From: CAYJDR01 sp964368965
Lineage (GTDB): Bacteria; Chrysiogenota; Deferribacteres; Deferribacterales; Mucispirillaceae
DNA length: 60,248 bases
Reading direction: 5' to 3'
Assembly: GCA_964368965.1 (NCBI GenBank)
Contig: CAYJDR010000010.1
Coordinates: forward strand, 1 to 60,248
In this document: one piece after another, positions 9,401-20,400 of the stretch
Numbering within the stretch: position 1 is the stretch's first letter
Layout of the letters: every line of letters begins with the position of its first letter
Translations under genes and position numbers: made by a program
The notes under the pieces: generated by a model
What the model was told of the DNA's origin: nothing
Seen by the model: the letters and a program-made list of their open reading frames with translations, nothing else
The model's database searches: none

Positions 9401-10805
9401 ACTTTACAGATACAAGCAACGTGACTGCAGCTTCAATGAGTGGTGCTTTCGCTTCGTCGTCGACGACAGCAACAGTTAATACATCTTTTACATATAACAC
9501 TATCAAATATGACAACAGCACAACAATAACAGAAGCAGTAAGCTTAGATAGCGTACAACTTCCTACGCTCAGCAATTTGGTAGCAAGCTATAAAGGCACA
9601 CTTACTGGTAACGACCTAGCCTTTGGTATGCATATCAATGCAATATCAGGCGATATCACAAATGCATACTTCGGCACGACTGACAACGACGTTAGCGAAA
9701 CTATGATGACAGGCGGCTCTGGTATACTTACGACTGGCAGTATTGTGTTAGATTCAAGTACGTTTGCAACACAATCAGTGGATTCATTCTCGTTTAGTGC
9801 GACATTNNNNNNNNNNNNNNNNNNNNNNNNNNNNNNNNNNNNNNNNNNNNNNNNNNNNNNNNNNNNNNNNNNNNNNNNNNNNNNNNNNNNNNNNNNNNNN
9901 NNNNNNATTCAAGTACGTTTGCAACACAATCAGTGGATTCATTCTCGTTTAGTGCGACATTAAATAATGGTCAAATCAATGTAACTAATTATAACATGTT
10001 CGGCATGAGTGGCTCTGCTGGCACAGCTAGCACTGTTGGTGCGCCTAGTATGGTGCATTACCAAGGTGTAAACGGCGATAACTCACTAGGATTTTCACTA
10101 GATACAAGCTCTGGCTTAGTTAGCGATGCATATATATCTGAGAGCTTGAATGTAGCAAACCAAGTGCATATGTCTGGTGGCTCTGGTGCATTCACAACGA
10201 ACGGAAGCGGTGGCTACAATATATATATTGACGACTTCACGACAAGCAACTCTCACGGCTATAGTGACATGTCTCTCTATAGCGCTGTTGCAGGTACACT
10301 AACAGGTAATACGGCAGCCCTAGAGTTTGCACATAATGGCACCAGCATTGGCACAACTACAGTAGGTGTTGAATCAACAGCTGGTAGCATAAATGCACTC
10401 AGCGAGAAAACGGCAAGTTTCTCATCAATTTTAAGTGAGGTTGGAAGCTCAGGTGGTGATCCAGGTAGTAGTGGTGTACCAATATATGCTGCTGGTTTTG
10501 ATGTTAACTTTAACACAAATGCAATAAGTAACGCATCTTTTTCAATTACGGCAACAGGGGTACCAAATTCCTTCACAAGTACGTTTACTGGCGGAACAGG
10601 TGAGCTAGAGAGTGATAGGAAATTTACTGTAGATACAAATACATTTACAGTTGTAGAGAATTCCTACAACGTTGTAGTTAATAGCTACAGCGGTGAAATT
10701 ACTTTTAATAGCGGCGTGTTAGGTGGCTCAATCGATGTGAATTTTAACCAAGGTAGCAGTGTTGAGAACTATGAGGGGAATTTAAGTGTACCTACAGCGC
10801 CTTAG
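6442..10805 (+). CDS. Exported FecR-domain repeat protein, paralogue 1 (9 modules; broken by a false gap)
   Basis: A Sec signal peptide ends in A-Y-A near residue 24. A FecR domain follows (about 30-190), with I-L-F-N-D-D-T-S-L, K-G-V-S-R-V-I-T-G-K and T-P-L-A-T-V-G-I-R-G-T. A polar acidic linker leads into nine modules of roughly 100-130 residues. Each opens with Y-Q-S-x-D-K-x-x-G-F-x-V-x-L-x-T-G-x-V-x-x-A-Y and contains a G-G-T-G-x-L turn. In classical systems FecR relays a signal to a FecI sigma factor; here no membrane anchor, FecI or FecA is nearby, so the role is probably structural or adhesive. The frame breaks at the 9807-9906 gap; removing 155 nt gives an intact 1,402-residue protein. 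GAGGTG supports the ATG. Confidence 0.85.
7645..8433 (+). repeat. Near-identical tandem duplication inside FecR paralogue 1
   Basis: Units 7645-8037 (393 nt, 131 codons) and 8038-8433 (396 nt) are modules 2 and 3 of the protein. They share long near-identical stretches, for example around 7887-7950 and 8280-8344. This is a recent duplication that kept the frame. Confidence 0.85.
9752..9961. other. Artefactual scaffold gap flanked by identical 55-nt ends
   Basis: Bases 9752-9806 and 9907-9961 are the same 55 nt, separated by exactly 100 N. Removing one copy and the Ns makes the gene length 4,209 nt, an exact multiple of three. Confidence 0.92.
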
Positions 10806-10821
10806 TATATTAGTTTAGCCA

Positions 10822-10850
10822 TTGAATATTTATTTATTAATCACTATATT
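10822..10850 (+). promoter_or_regulatory. Promoter of FecR paralogue 2
   Basis: TTGAAT (10822-10827) and TATATT (10845-10850) have a 17-nt spacer. No terminator is visible between paralogues 1 and 2, so read-through is also possible. Confidence 0.6.
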
Positions 10851-10870
10851 ATATAAATAGGAGTGTAGTT

Positions 10871-13800
10871 ATGTATAAAACATTTATTAGCAAGCTCATT
10901 ATTTTGATATTGATTTTATTTAATGTATCAACAGCTTACGCACAAGAGAGTGCGGGTGTGGTTGTTGATGTTTCAGGTGGCTCATGGGTTGAGCGTGACG
11001 GCTCAAAAACTGCGCTTAGGCTAAAAACTCCGATATTTGCAACCGATACTATCGCAACGGATAACGATGGTAGCGTGCAAATCCTATTCAACGATGACAC
11101 TTCGCTCATGGTTGGTAAATCATCTATCGTGCGTATTGATGACTTCGTATTTGATACGAACGGGCAGGCAAACTTTGCTATGTCGGCGGTTAAGGGTGTA
11201 TCTCGCGTTATCACAGGCAAGATTGTTGAGCAAAACTCTGAGGGCTTCAAAGTTAGCACTCCACTTGCAACTGTTGGTATACGTGGCACAGGTGTTACAT
11301 TTAGTGTCGACCAAATCGTTAGCGTATTGCTTGACCATATCGGCGAAGGCAAAGATATATTAATCACAAACTTAAACGGCGAAGAACTCTCTATGGACCA
11401 AGCAGGCTATATGCTTGAGATATTAGCTGGTGGTGGCTTTGGACAGCTAGAGCAAATCACGCCTGAACAGCTAACAGAGCTATTATCTGCTTTAGGGTTA
11501 GTTATTTCAGATACAGGCGATAGCGCAAGCGAGGAAGAGGGCGACAGCCAATCAATAGCTTCGTTCACAACCGAAGAAACGGAGGCTATCGACGCACCAG
11601 CAATCAAGGCAGAGCAAGACGCAGCCGACTATTTAAGCCGCGGCGAAACAGTTGTTCCAACAACGGCAGTGTATCAATCAGCTGGTAAGCGCATTGGCTT
11701 CAAGGTTGATTTATTGACAGGCAAAGCGAGTGATGCATACTTTACGCATATTACTGATGGTGGTTTGTTGCAAGCATATGGCGGCACAGGTCAGCTAACT
11801 GTTGGTGAATATACTAGTGGCTATATTAAGAAAGATGTAACACTCAGTTTAGTAGACGGTTATAGCTACATTGGCGAGGGCGTATATAGCGACACAAGCC
11901 AAGTGGCAGAGGCTGGCATGGTGGTTAATTTCCACGGATATGTAGGGCATGACACATCTCACTATGCTAGTGCTGGATATAACATAGCGTTCGGTAGCGA
12001 AAATATAACTGGTGGCGATAGCCTTATAATTAGGTTAAGCTCTGGCGATAGTTTTGTTCGCCCTGAGTTAGACGACTTTAAAACAGCAGTGTTTGCAAAT
12101 GACGACCAACTATCACAAAGTGGCTTTGTAGTGAACTTGATATCAGGCGACATTACAGAAGCGTACTACGTGCATACCGATTGGGACGGCACAGTATATT
12201 CACTAGGTGGCGAAGGTACGCTAACATCAGCAAATGTGAGCGCTGCAGGTGTTCATGTTGGTGCATCAGCTAATGTTGGTGGGTTTGATACAACAGTCGG
12301 CTTAGGTAAATATAACACAGCAAATATTAGCAATGTTAATATGAATGTTTCGTTTGAAGGTGGCGATGTCGCATATGTAGCACGTCCTTCGTATTCATTT
12401 ACATACAACGGCGAACAGTACGGCTCGGAAGGTTTTGTGAGCGTATCGCAACACCCTATATTGCATTTACCAACAGGTTCAGAGCTTGAAGGCTTTAACA
12501 CTGTCTACTATAATAATGGCACAAACTCTAGCCCTACAGGCTTCACAATAAACTTTAACACAGGCGCTGTTACAGATGCATACTTTGCACACGTTACAGG
12601 CAAAGGCGCTTTAATGGTTGCTGGTGGCACAGGCTCACTTGATAGAAGCAACAACAGCATAACGCTAGACTTCACAGGTGCAACGATTACTACAACAGGC
12701 ATGTATAATGCTAGCACAATAACCGACGCTACACTTACAACAACATTACTATATGATGAATATGCAACGACGCCGCCAAACTTCACCTATACAGAGTATG
12801 GGCAAACCGTAAGGGGCGAGGAAGGCAAAAATCAAGCTGGCTATATCGCTGGTCAATTACCTGATGTCACAGACTTTTACGCCGTTTATACAGGAGAGTT
12901 GACTGAAACAGGTGGAACACTAACAGGCGAGTTTGGTTTTGCGCTAGATATCATATCAGGCGTAATAAGCAATATGTACATAGCGACTAATGACACTGCT
13001 GGTGGAACTATGTTCACTAACGGTGTTGGCACTACAGGCATATTAGGTGGCGGTGGTGATATAATTGTTGATACCACTTCGTTTAACAATGATGCTGGTA
13101 TTTATGTGCTTGATAGCTTCACTGCTACTATGGATAGCGGTACAGTAAATGTTACTGAATATAATATTCGTGAGACGATAAATTCTTATGAGTACACAGG
13201 CATTGGCACAGGTGATGTGTTCACAGGTGCGCATACATTAGCATACTTCAAGGCGACAGAGAGTAGTGTTAGCACTACTGAAGAGATAGGCTTCGTGCTT
13301 GATACTGCAACTGGTATGGTGTCAGATGCATACGTATACTCAAACGAGTATGCAAACGATGTCTATTATGCGACAGGTGGCTCAGGTTATATTTCTGCTG
13401 TTGAGCCTGCTGGTCCTGTAGGTTCACTTTATATTGATGATTTCGTAAACCACTCGGCTGGCTATAATGCTAGTGGTGGTGCTTCAAGCGATGTGTCTGT
13501 TACAGGCTCTAAAAGCGAAGGGTTTGTATTTAGCAATATAACTGCTAACATCTCTGGTGTATCAATCGGTGGGTTTAACTCAACTCAACTTGCTGGCGCA
13601 TCTGAATATAACGTTGCGAAAGACCTAGGAGAGAAAAAGGCGACATACAGCGCAAATAACATTAGCATAACAGGTGGCGACGATGCATCAGCAAATGCAG
13701 GCTTTAATGTAGATTTTTTAACAAGCCAAATATCTGGCGCATATCTACATGTAACAGCAGATGATAACGCTGCAATAAACTTCGACGGTGGCAGCGGCGT

Positions 13801-14005
13801 GCTAGGTGCTATTGATGCTTCAAGTAGGCCTTACAACTTGAGTGTTGATACGTTCACAACTTCAGGCAATGCTGGCACACTATCGAACGCTACGCTAAAT
13901 AGCTTCTCTGGCACAGTTGCTGAAAGAGATGGAACAGTTGACTTCCAAGTGACTAATAACGCTAGCGAAACTTTAACTGGCAACGGCAACTTAAGCAAAC
14001 CTTAA
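10871..14005 (+). CDS. Exported FecR-domain repeat protein, paralogue 2 (6 modules)
   Basis: This 1,044-residue protein has a signal peptide ending A-Y-A and a FecR domain with T-P-L-A-T-V-G-I-R-G-T. Here the residues after R-G-T are G-V-T-F, unlike the I-V-T of most paralogues. A linker rich in E and A follows, then six repeat modules. The last two modules are of the specialised terminal types: one with Y-I-D-D-F, and a final one with G-F-N-V-D-F and G-G-S-G-V-L. It ends in N-L-S-K-P. GGAGTG precedes the ATG. It is probably periplasmic or surface-exposed. Its function is inferred only from paralogy. Confidence 0.85.
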   Translation: MYKTFISKLIILILILFNVSTAYAQESAGVVVDVSGGSWVERDGSKTALRLKTPIFATDTIATDNDGSVQILFNDDTSLMVGKSSIVRIDDFVFDTNGQANFAMSAVKGVSRVITGKIVEQNSEGFKVSTPLATVGIRGTGVTFSVDQIVSVLLDHIGEGKDILITNLNGEELSMDQAGYMLEILAGGGFGQLEQITPEQLTELLSALGLVISDTGDSASEEEGDSQSIASFTTEETEAIDAPAIKAEQDAADYLSRGETVVPTTAVYQSAGKRIGFKVDLLTGKASDAYFTHITDGGLLQAYGGTGQLTVGEYTSGYIKKDVTLSLVDGYSYIGEGVYSDTSQVAEAGMVVNFHGYVGHDTSHYASAGYNIAFGSENITGGDSLIIRLSSGDSFVRPELDDFKTAVFANDDQLSQSGFVVNLISGDITEAYYVHTDWDGTVYSLGGEGTLTSANVSAAGVHVGASANVGGFDTTVGLGKYNTANISNVNMNVSFEGGDVAYVARPSYSFTYNGEQYGSEGFVSVSQHPILHLPTGSELEGFNTVYYNNGTNSSPTGFTINFNTGAVTDAYFAHVTGKGALMVAGGTGSLDRSNNSITLDFTGATITTTGMYNASTITDATLTTTLLYDEYATTPPNFTYTEYGQTVRGEEGKNQAGYIAGQLPDVTDFYAVYTGELTETGGTLTGEFGFALDIISGVISNMYIATNDTAGGTMFTNGVGTTGILGGGGDIIVDTTSFNNDAGIYVLDSFTATMDSGTVNVTEYNIRETINSYEYTGIGTGDVFTGAHTLAYFKATESSVSTTEEIGFVLDTATGMVSDAYVYSNEYANDVYYATGGSGYISAVEPAGPVGSLYIDDFVNHSAGYNASGGASSDVSVTGSKSEGFVFSNITANISGVSIGGFNSTQLAGASEYNVAKDLGEKKATYSANNISITGGDDASANAGFNVDFLTSQISGAYLHVTADDNAAINFDGGSGVLGAIDASSRPYNLSVDTFTTSGNAGTLSNATLNSFSGTVAERDGTVDFQVTNNASETLTGNGNLSKP

Positions 14006-14015
14006 CAAACTCCCC

Positions 14016-14044
14016 AAGCCCTTAACATTGTTGAGGGCTTTTGC
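14016..14044 (+). terminator. Terminator after FecR paralogue 2
   Basis: AAGCCCT and AGGGCTT form the stem, followed by a short T-run. Confidence 0.7.
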
Positions 14045-14186
14045 TTGCATAAACGCGAAAACATAGCTATAGTAGCTGATAAGTGGCGCAATAAGTGCTA
14101 TAAATTATGTTGCTTAATAACCTATTGATGTATAAAGATAATGATGCTTGCCTATAATGAAATTAACAAAAGAGCATTTTTTTTGC

Positions 14187-14215
14187 TTGTATTGTTATTT
14201 ATATTGTGCTATGTT
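14187..14215 (+). promoter_or_regulatory. Promoter of the 37-aa gene
   Basis: TTGTAT (14187-14192) and TATGTT (14210-14215) have a 17-nt spacer. This gives a transcript of about 195 nt ending at the terminator at 14391-14417. The upstream stretch 14045-14186 shows nothing else. Confidence 0.55.
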
Positions 14216-14276
14216 AGGTTAAATAGAGTTAAATATTAATTAAGTATATAAGAAAACACGTGGTAAGGGTGTTGCA

Positions 14277-14390
14277 ATGTATGTTAGCGTTAAGCTTGAT
14301 ACATTGTTAAATGGGGAAGTTCTAGCTCTGTTGATTTTCAATGAGCTAGTTTCCCATTTTCATAACTTTGCTACCATATATGAATTTTGA
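14277..14390 (+). CDS. 37-aa small protein or dual-function RNA, unknown
   Basis: The ORF starts at an ATG 7 nt behind an AAGGG ribosome site and ends at a TGA directly abutting an intrinsic terminator, a tidy gene layout. The peptide begins MYVSVKLDTLL and has a leucine-rich amphipathic middle and an aromatic tail. Two strong hairpins overlap the frame. In 14275-14306, CAATGTAT pairs with ATACATTG and encloses the start codon. In 14309-14360, AAATGGG and CTAGCTC pair with GAGCTAG and CCCATTT. The first hairpin could mask initiation. It may be a regulated small protein or mainly a structured RNA. It matches no family I know. Confidence 0.45.
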   Translation: MYVSVKLDTLLNGEVLALLIFNELVSHFHNFATIYEF

Positions 14391-14417
14391 AAACCCTTGC
14401 TTTTGCGAGGGTTTTTT
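14391..14417 (+). terminator. Terminator of the 37-aa gene
   Basis: AAACCCTTGC and GCGAGGGTTT form the stem with a TTTT loop, followed by a long T-run. Confidence 0.85.
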
Positions 14418-14419
14418 TA

Positions 14420-14448
14420 TTGCAACTGATAGATATCCATGCTAACAT
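14420..14448 (+). promoter_or_regulatory. Promoter of FecR paralogue 3
   Basis: TTGCAA (14420-14425) and TAACAT (14443-14448) have a 17-nt spacer, immediately behind the preceding terminator. Confidence 0.5.
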
Positions 14449-14486
14449 ATTTGCCGAGGGAGAAAATGTATAGGAGGTGGATATTG

Positions 14487-17276
14487 ATGTTTGGGAATGT
14501 TCGTAAAGTTTTATTTATTATTTTTATTTTCTTATGTTACTCAATGGCTTACGCTGTTGATAGTGCCGGCGTTATTATTGATATAGCGGGCGGTGCATGG
14601 GTTGAGCGCGACGGCTCAAAAACTGTCCTTAGGCTGAAAACGCCTGTCTTTGTTACCGATGTCATCACAACTGACGCTGATGGCTCACTTCAAATTTTAT
14701 TCAATGATGATACATCACTTGCGGTTGGTGCGTCATCTTCCGTTAGTATCGACAATTTTGTTTTTGATATGGACTCGCAAGCAGGGTTCGCAGTATCTGC
14801 CCTAAAGGGCGTTTCAAGGGTTATCACAGGTAAAGTTGTTGAGCAAAACCGTGAAGGCTTCAAAGTGAAAACACCGCTTGCAACTGTTGGTATACGTGGT
14901 ACAATCGTATCTTTCGACGTTAACGAAACGCACGAAACGATTATGCTTGAGCAAATCGGCGCAGGGCACGACTTACTAATCTCAACCGCGGACGGCAAAG
15001 AGCTATCTATGAACGAGCCTGGCTTCAAAGTTGGCGTGTCTGATGGCGGTGGTGTTAGCTCGCCTACACCTATCACAGCAGCCGACCAGTCAAAAATCAA
15101 CAACGCACTAAACTCGCCGGGCGAAAGCACAGGTGACAGTGGCGATGATAGCGACGACGATAGCACAACAGCAAACACAGGCGCAACAAACGGCATAAAT
15201 CCTGGCTTTGATGATGGCAGTTACGGCACAAGCAGCAGCTTAGGCGCACAGCAAGATAGCATCCGTGACGAAGCAAACGAATTTTATCCGCCACAAGCGT
15301 CAGTAAACGAGAAGCACGTATCATACCAATCGCAATACGGTTTACACGGCTTCAAGGCTGAGCTTTTATCAGGTAGCGTTACTGAGGCATACTTCACACA
15401 CAACGATATATACGGCGTTGTGCAAGCGACAGGTGGCACTGGCACAATCAAGGAAAGCAAATACGACCAAACAGGCATACACACAGGCGCAGAGGTTGAT
15501 ATATCAGGCTTTACAAATGTTGAGACGAACGGCGCTTATGATAAAAGCTTAGTTGGCGACATTACTGTATCAAGCAAATTTTTAGACTCAAGCGCAGATG
15601 TAGATATAGACTATGCAGACGGCGCAAGGCTCGACTATGCGTTTGATTATAATGGCGTAGAAGATGCAATATCGGATTTTGAGTACTTGTATCCAATCCT
15701 TGATGGATCTGATTTAAACATGCGTGACATTAGCACTATGAAAAACGCATATTTTATTGGTAAACAAGGTAAAGTTGCTTTCACGGTTGATTTGGAAACA
15801 CTTGGCGTATCAAACATAACATATGTTGAAAACACTTATGGGAGTATCGGCGCAAGGCTATTAACTGGCGCTACTGGCACACTAGAGATGAACCCAGATA
15901 CAGGCGCATATAAAGTTTTAACAACGTCAAACTTCACGAGTGCTGAATATAGTGGCATATTTAAGCTGTTTGAGGGGTCAACAAATACAATGAACATTGT
16001 GTTTAATGCTGACGGAGTGCAAAATGCATTTCTTTCAACAGCAGGTTATAGCACACATATGCAAGACGATAATTTTTATATAAACCCTAATGGTTATAAC
16101 GTTCCTGGCGGTATAGACGGTTTCAATGTTGTGAACACGGCATACTACCAATCGGCTAACAATACGGCTGGGTTTACGCTGTCGCTTGTCGATTTATCGG
16201 TGAGTGATGCATACTTTCTGCAATCAACAGGTAACGGCTCTGTATTAGTGAAGGGTGGCACAGGTGCACTTGCATTAAATGGTGTTGTTCAACTTTCAAA
16301 TATGGATTTCTCTAACGCCACTTACGAAACAAACGGCTTCGCAGAAGAAAACGATATAGACAAATCAAAAACAACTATGTCTGGCTCTCTCACAACTATA
16401 CAAGGATATTTCTTTACTGGCGCAAGCATTACAACAGGGTTGAACTACAACTCTAGCAACTTAGCAGGCTCGCACTCGGCTATAATAACAGCACCAGATA
16501 AATACCAACAACCAACGCTTGGCAGTTCAACAGTTGCTAGCTATCAATATAATAGTGGCGACACAGAGTTAGGCTTCAAGATAGATGTTGCAACAGGTGA
16601 AATGGGCAACGCATACATTGTGAAAGAGAGCGCTGGCGACGTATATTTAATGACTGATGGGCGTGGCACATGGCAAGCTGATGGCTCGGGTGGCTATAAC
16701 ATATACCTAGACCAATTTGTTGATAACTCAGCAGGCTTCAACCATGTAAGCGCACAGCCTACAACGGTTACAGGTGTGCTAGGTGCGGATAATTCGTTCT
16801 CAGGTTCATCGGCCGACAATGTGTTCACAACTAGTGGCACAGTAGCAAACGGCAACAACTTCGACGAGCCAACAATGGCAGAGTTCACAAAGCAAGCAAC
16901 ATATACGGCTAGCAATTTTACGCTAGGCACATCAACTACATATAATGCGAACGCTAGTTTCAGTGTAGACTTTATCGCAAACGAGGTTACAAGCGCAACA
17001 TTAAACGTGGGTGACGTTACTAACTTTGCAAACTTTGAAACAACAGGCGCAACAGCACTAGGCGCGTTTGATAGCAATGATTCTTCAAGGGCGTTCAATG
17101 TGCAAAACTTTCAAGCGACTGGTACAGGTGGCTCACTCGCAGATGCAACGGTATCAAACTTTTACGGCACTTTATACAACACATCTCAAAACCAACTTCA
17201 AGAAGTAAGTGTTGATGTTGGCATAACTGCTGGCGGTAGTAATTATACTAAGAATGGTGTATCATTCACTAAATAA
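14487..17276 (+). CDS. Exported FecR-domain repeat protein, paralogue 3 (5 modules)
   Basis: This is a 929-residue protein. The ATG at 14487 is chosen because AGGAGGTGG stands just upstream and the signal peptide (MFGNVRKVLFIIFIFL, ending A-Y-A) begins there; upstream in-frame starts would bury it. The FecR domain keeps K-G-V-S-R-V-I-T-G-K and T-P-L-A-T-V-G-I-R-G-T. A Ser/Asp-rich linker leads to five modules. The fourth and fifth match the penultimate (N-I-Y-L-D-Q-F) and terminal (S-F-S-V-D-F) module types of the other paralogues. It ends G-V-S-F-T-K. Confidence 0.85.
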   Translation: MFGNVRKVLFIIFIFLCYSMAYAVDSAGVIIDIAGGAWVERDGSKTVLRLKTPVFVTDVITTDADGSLQILFNDDTSLAVGASSSVSIDNFVFDMDSQAGFAVSALKGVSRVITGKVVEQNREGFKVKTPLATVGIRGTIVSFDVNETHETIMLEQIGAGHDLLISTADGKELSMNEPGFKVGVSDGGGVSSPTPITAADQSKINNALNSPGESTGDSGDDSDDDSTTANTGATNGINPGFDDGSYGTSSSLGAQQDSIRDEANEFYPPQASVNEKHVSYQSQYGLHGFKAELLSGSVTEAYFTHNDIYGVVQATGGTGTIKESKYDQTGIHTGAEVDISGFTNVETNGAYDKSLVGDITVSSKFLDSSADVDIDYADGARLDYAFDYNGVEDAISDFEYLYPILDGSDLNMRDISTMKNAYFIGKQGKVAFTVDLETLGVSNITYVENTYGSIGARLLTGATGTLEMNPDTGAYKVLTTSNFTSAEYSGIFKLFEGSTNTMNIVFNADGVQNAFLSTAGYSTHMQDDNFYINPNGYNVPGGIDGFNVVNTAYYQSANNTAGFTLSLVDLSVSDAYFLQSTGNGSVLVKGGTGALALNGVVQLSNMDFSNATYETNGFAEENDIDKSKTTMSGSLTTIQGYFFTGASITTGLNYNSSNLAGSHSAIITAPDKYQQPTLGSSTVASYQYNSGDTELGFKIDVATGEMGNAYIVKESAGDVYLMTDGRGTWQADGSGGYNIYLDQFVDNSAGFNHVSAQPTTVTGVLGADNSFSGSSADNVFTTSGTVANGNNFDEPTMAEFTKQATYTASNFTLGTSTTYNANASFSVDFIANEVTSATLNVGDVTNFANFETTGATALGAFDSNDSSRAFNVQNFQATGTGGSLADATVSNFYGTLYNTSQNQLQEVSVDVGITAGGSNYTKNGVSFTK

Positions 17277-17302
17277 TACATTATTTTTTATCGAAATTTT
17301 AC

Positions 17303-17336
17303 GCCCGTTTATCAATAAGATAGGCGGGCTTTCTTC
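17303..17336 (+). terminator. Terminator after FecR paralogue 3
   Basis: GCCCG...TATC pairs with GATA...CGGGC, then a T-rich tail. The same CCC-TTTATC theme recurs in the terminators after paralogues 6 and 7. Confidence 0.75.
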
Positions 17337-17355
17337 GTTACCAGCAATATTATTG

Positions 17356-17384
17356 TTGTGCTATATTTTTTTACATGTTATCCT
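17356..17384 (+). promoter_or_regulatory. Promoter of FecR paralogue 4
   Basis: TTGTGC (17356-17361) and TATCCT (17379-17384) have a 17-nt spacer. Confidence 0.45.
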
Positions 17385-17419
17385 GATAATATATATGTAT
17401 GAACTTTGGAGGCATTTAT

Positions 17420-20400
17420 ATGTTTACGAAAATAGTTAGCAGAACATTATTTGCGATGTTGATTGTTTTAAGCTTTTCAACAGCTTACGCAATCGAGAGC
17501 GCAGGCATGGTTGTTGATGTTGTCAACAATGCATGGATTGAGCGTGACGGCACAAAAACAGCAATCAAATTAAAAACGCCGATATTCGTTACAGATGTTG
17601 TATCTACAGATGCAACGGGTAGGGTGCAAATATTATTCAATGATGATACATCACTTGCGGTTGGTGCATCTTCAACAGTTAGTATTGATAATTTCGTGTT
17701 CAACACAGACGCTACACCAAGCTTTGCAGTATCAGCTGTTAAGGGTGTATCTCGTGTTATCACGGGTAAGATAGTTGAGCAAAACCGTGAAGGCTTCAAA
17801 GTTAGCACACCGCTTGCAACTGTTGGTATCCGTGGTACTATCGTTACGATAAGCGTTGAAGACGTTGTCAGCGTAATTCTAGACCAAATCGGCGAAGGGC
17901 ACAACATCTCGGTTGTTGGTAACGACGGCGAAGAGCGCACTATGAACATTGCTGGCTATACTATTAAAGTATCTCCAGAAGGGCAAGTTGGCTTCCCTGA
18001 GGAAACAACTGATGAAGATATCCAAATCATCGGGCAAGCGTTAGGCTTAGGCACATCAGACGATGACGAAGGCGACGATGACGACGACAGCGACGACACA
18101 GGCACACAATCTGGCACGACATCATTCTTAAACGATGATGATGACAACGATGACGACTTTGACGACGATAACGATGATATAAAATACGCACAAGATGACA
18201 TAAACGATTTAGATGATAGAGATGACGGCTTAGGCAAGCAAGAAAAACTTGCGACATATCAATCAGATAGCAAACAAACAGGCTTTAATGTTGACTTAAA
18301 CAGTGGTAGCGTTAAGGACGCATACTTCACATACGTTGGCGTTGGAAAAGGTGTTGTGCAAGCAAGTGATGGCACAGGCACATTAACTGCTGGTAGCTAT
18401 GATGCGAACGGCATTTTCGTAGACGCAACATTAAACATATCTGGCTTTGATGATATTGAGACAAACGGCACTTTTGATGACGATGGCGTTACAAACTCAT
18501 TTATGAATGTAACATTCATAGACAAAACGAGAAACCCTTATGCAAACTCAGCAAATGCTAGCTTTGGGTTCACGTTTGGTGGCGATAACTACACAGGTAC
18601 CGACACTATGTGGCAACAGCAAGAAAGCTCTGAAGAGATTGAAGCACCTGAGATAGACTCATTTACAGAGGCTTATTTCTCAACAGGCAACCCATATAGT
18701 AACGCAGGTTTTACAATAGCTTTAGGTAACGGCGCTATTACAGAGGCATACTTTGTGCATACTGATACACAAGGTAGCAATGGTACAGTTATTGCGACTA
18801 ACGGCACAGGAAACTACAACGCATCAACTGGAACTTATACTGTGAGCTCATATGATATATCAGGTGATGGTGGTTATTTTTATAGTGGTAGTACTTATGA
18901 CCCAAGTCTTGTGGGCAATGCGTCTGCGAGTGGTTCCATATCTTCTAATATTGCAAGCATGGATTATGAATTTTATATAAATGGTGATTTTTCTGACCCA
19001 TTGAATCAAGTTACAGGTAACATCAACGGCGGCATACTCATGACTGAAAAACCAGGTATAGAGCCTAGTAAAGACATGTATAGGGAAGTGTACACATACT
19101 TCGCAACTGCTGATAACAAGGCAGGGTTTTCAATGGCGTTAGTTGGTGGCTTGATATCTAATGCATATTTCACACACTCAGATGTAAAGGGCACTGTGCT
19201 TGCGACAGGTGGCACAGGCTCAGTGCATGATGGTACATTTTATATGGGTGGCTTTACATATACAACTGATGGTGCTTATGTTTCAGAATATGTTGATAAC
19301 ATATATGGAAGCGCTCCTTCATCGTCTGGCTATACGCATGGTTATGGTTTAGTTGTAGATTATGCTTACGGTAATTTCGGTACATATAAATTTGGCTACA
19401 ACGGTGAGGAAATTACAGGTGTTTACGATGTTAGCCAAGGGCAAGGGATATTGCCAGCAGGTGTGCCAAATGTTGTGCCTACTCTTCCTGAGCGAGTTTT
19501 TAATGTGGCTGAGTATAGTGGTGCACTTGTTGTGTCTGGTATTTCAGGGTCAACATCAGGTAACTTCGGCTTTCAACTAGACTTAAATACTGGCTACATT
19601 TATAATGCATATGTTCATCTCGCTGAATATTATAACTCTAATAATAGTCTCTTCTTTGTTGGTGGTGAAGGTCTGCTTACAGGTGGCGATTATAATGTTG
19701 ATGTATCAAGTTTTAGCACTGATGTATCAAATGCTGAAATTTCGGCATTTGGAGGAACTGTTTCAGGTAGCAATGCAACAGTAAATGCTTTTGATATAAC
19801 AGATGGTGGTTCAACTATTCATGAGTCAGTAGTTCAAGGCAATGCAACGCAGTCTGGTTCAGTAGCTGCAAAATATTCATACACAGATTCACAAGGTGTG
19901 GAGCTTGGCTTTATGCTCAACACTGGCAGTGGCGTAGTTACAGATGCTTACGTTGTAATAGATGATGCTGCTAGCGATAACATTTATATATTATCAGGTG
20001 GTGCTGGCGCAGCAGTAAGTGATGGCAGCAATGGCTATAACATATATTTAGACGACTTTACTGACCGCTCAGCAGGTTTTAAAGATAATGGTAATGCATC
20101 AAGCATCGTAAAACCAATAATAGCTAGTGTGAACGAAAACGGAGAACTCACTAATGCCTCTGTTACTGGCATGGGTCAAGGCTTAGGTTTTGATAATGCT
20201 ACATCTGTGGATACTACAAACCCATTAGGCAACAACCAAGGTAATTTCGACATACCAACTCATGCAGATTTTACTAAGCAAGCAACATATGCTAGCGGAA
20301 ATTTTGAGATGTCAAATAGTGCAAGTGGGGTAAATTATACAGCGACAGCAGGCTTCAATATTGATTTTATCGCAAATGAAATATCAGGCGCTTATTTAAA

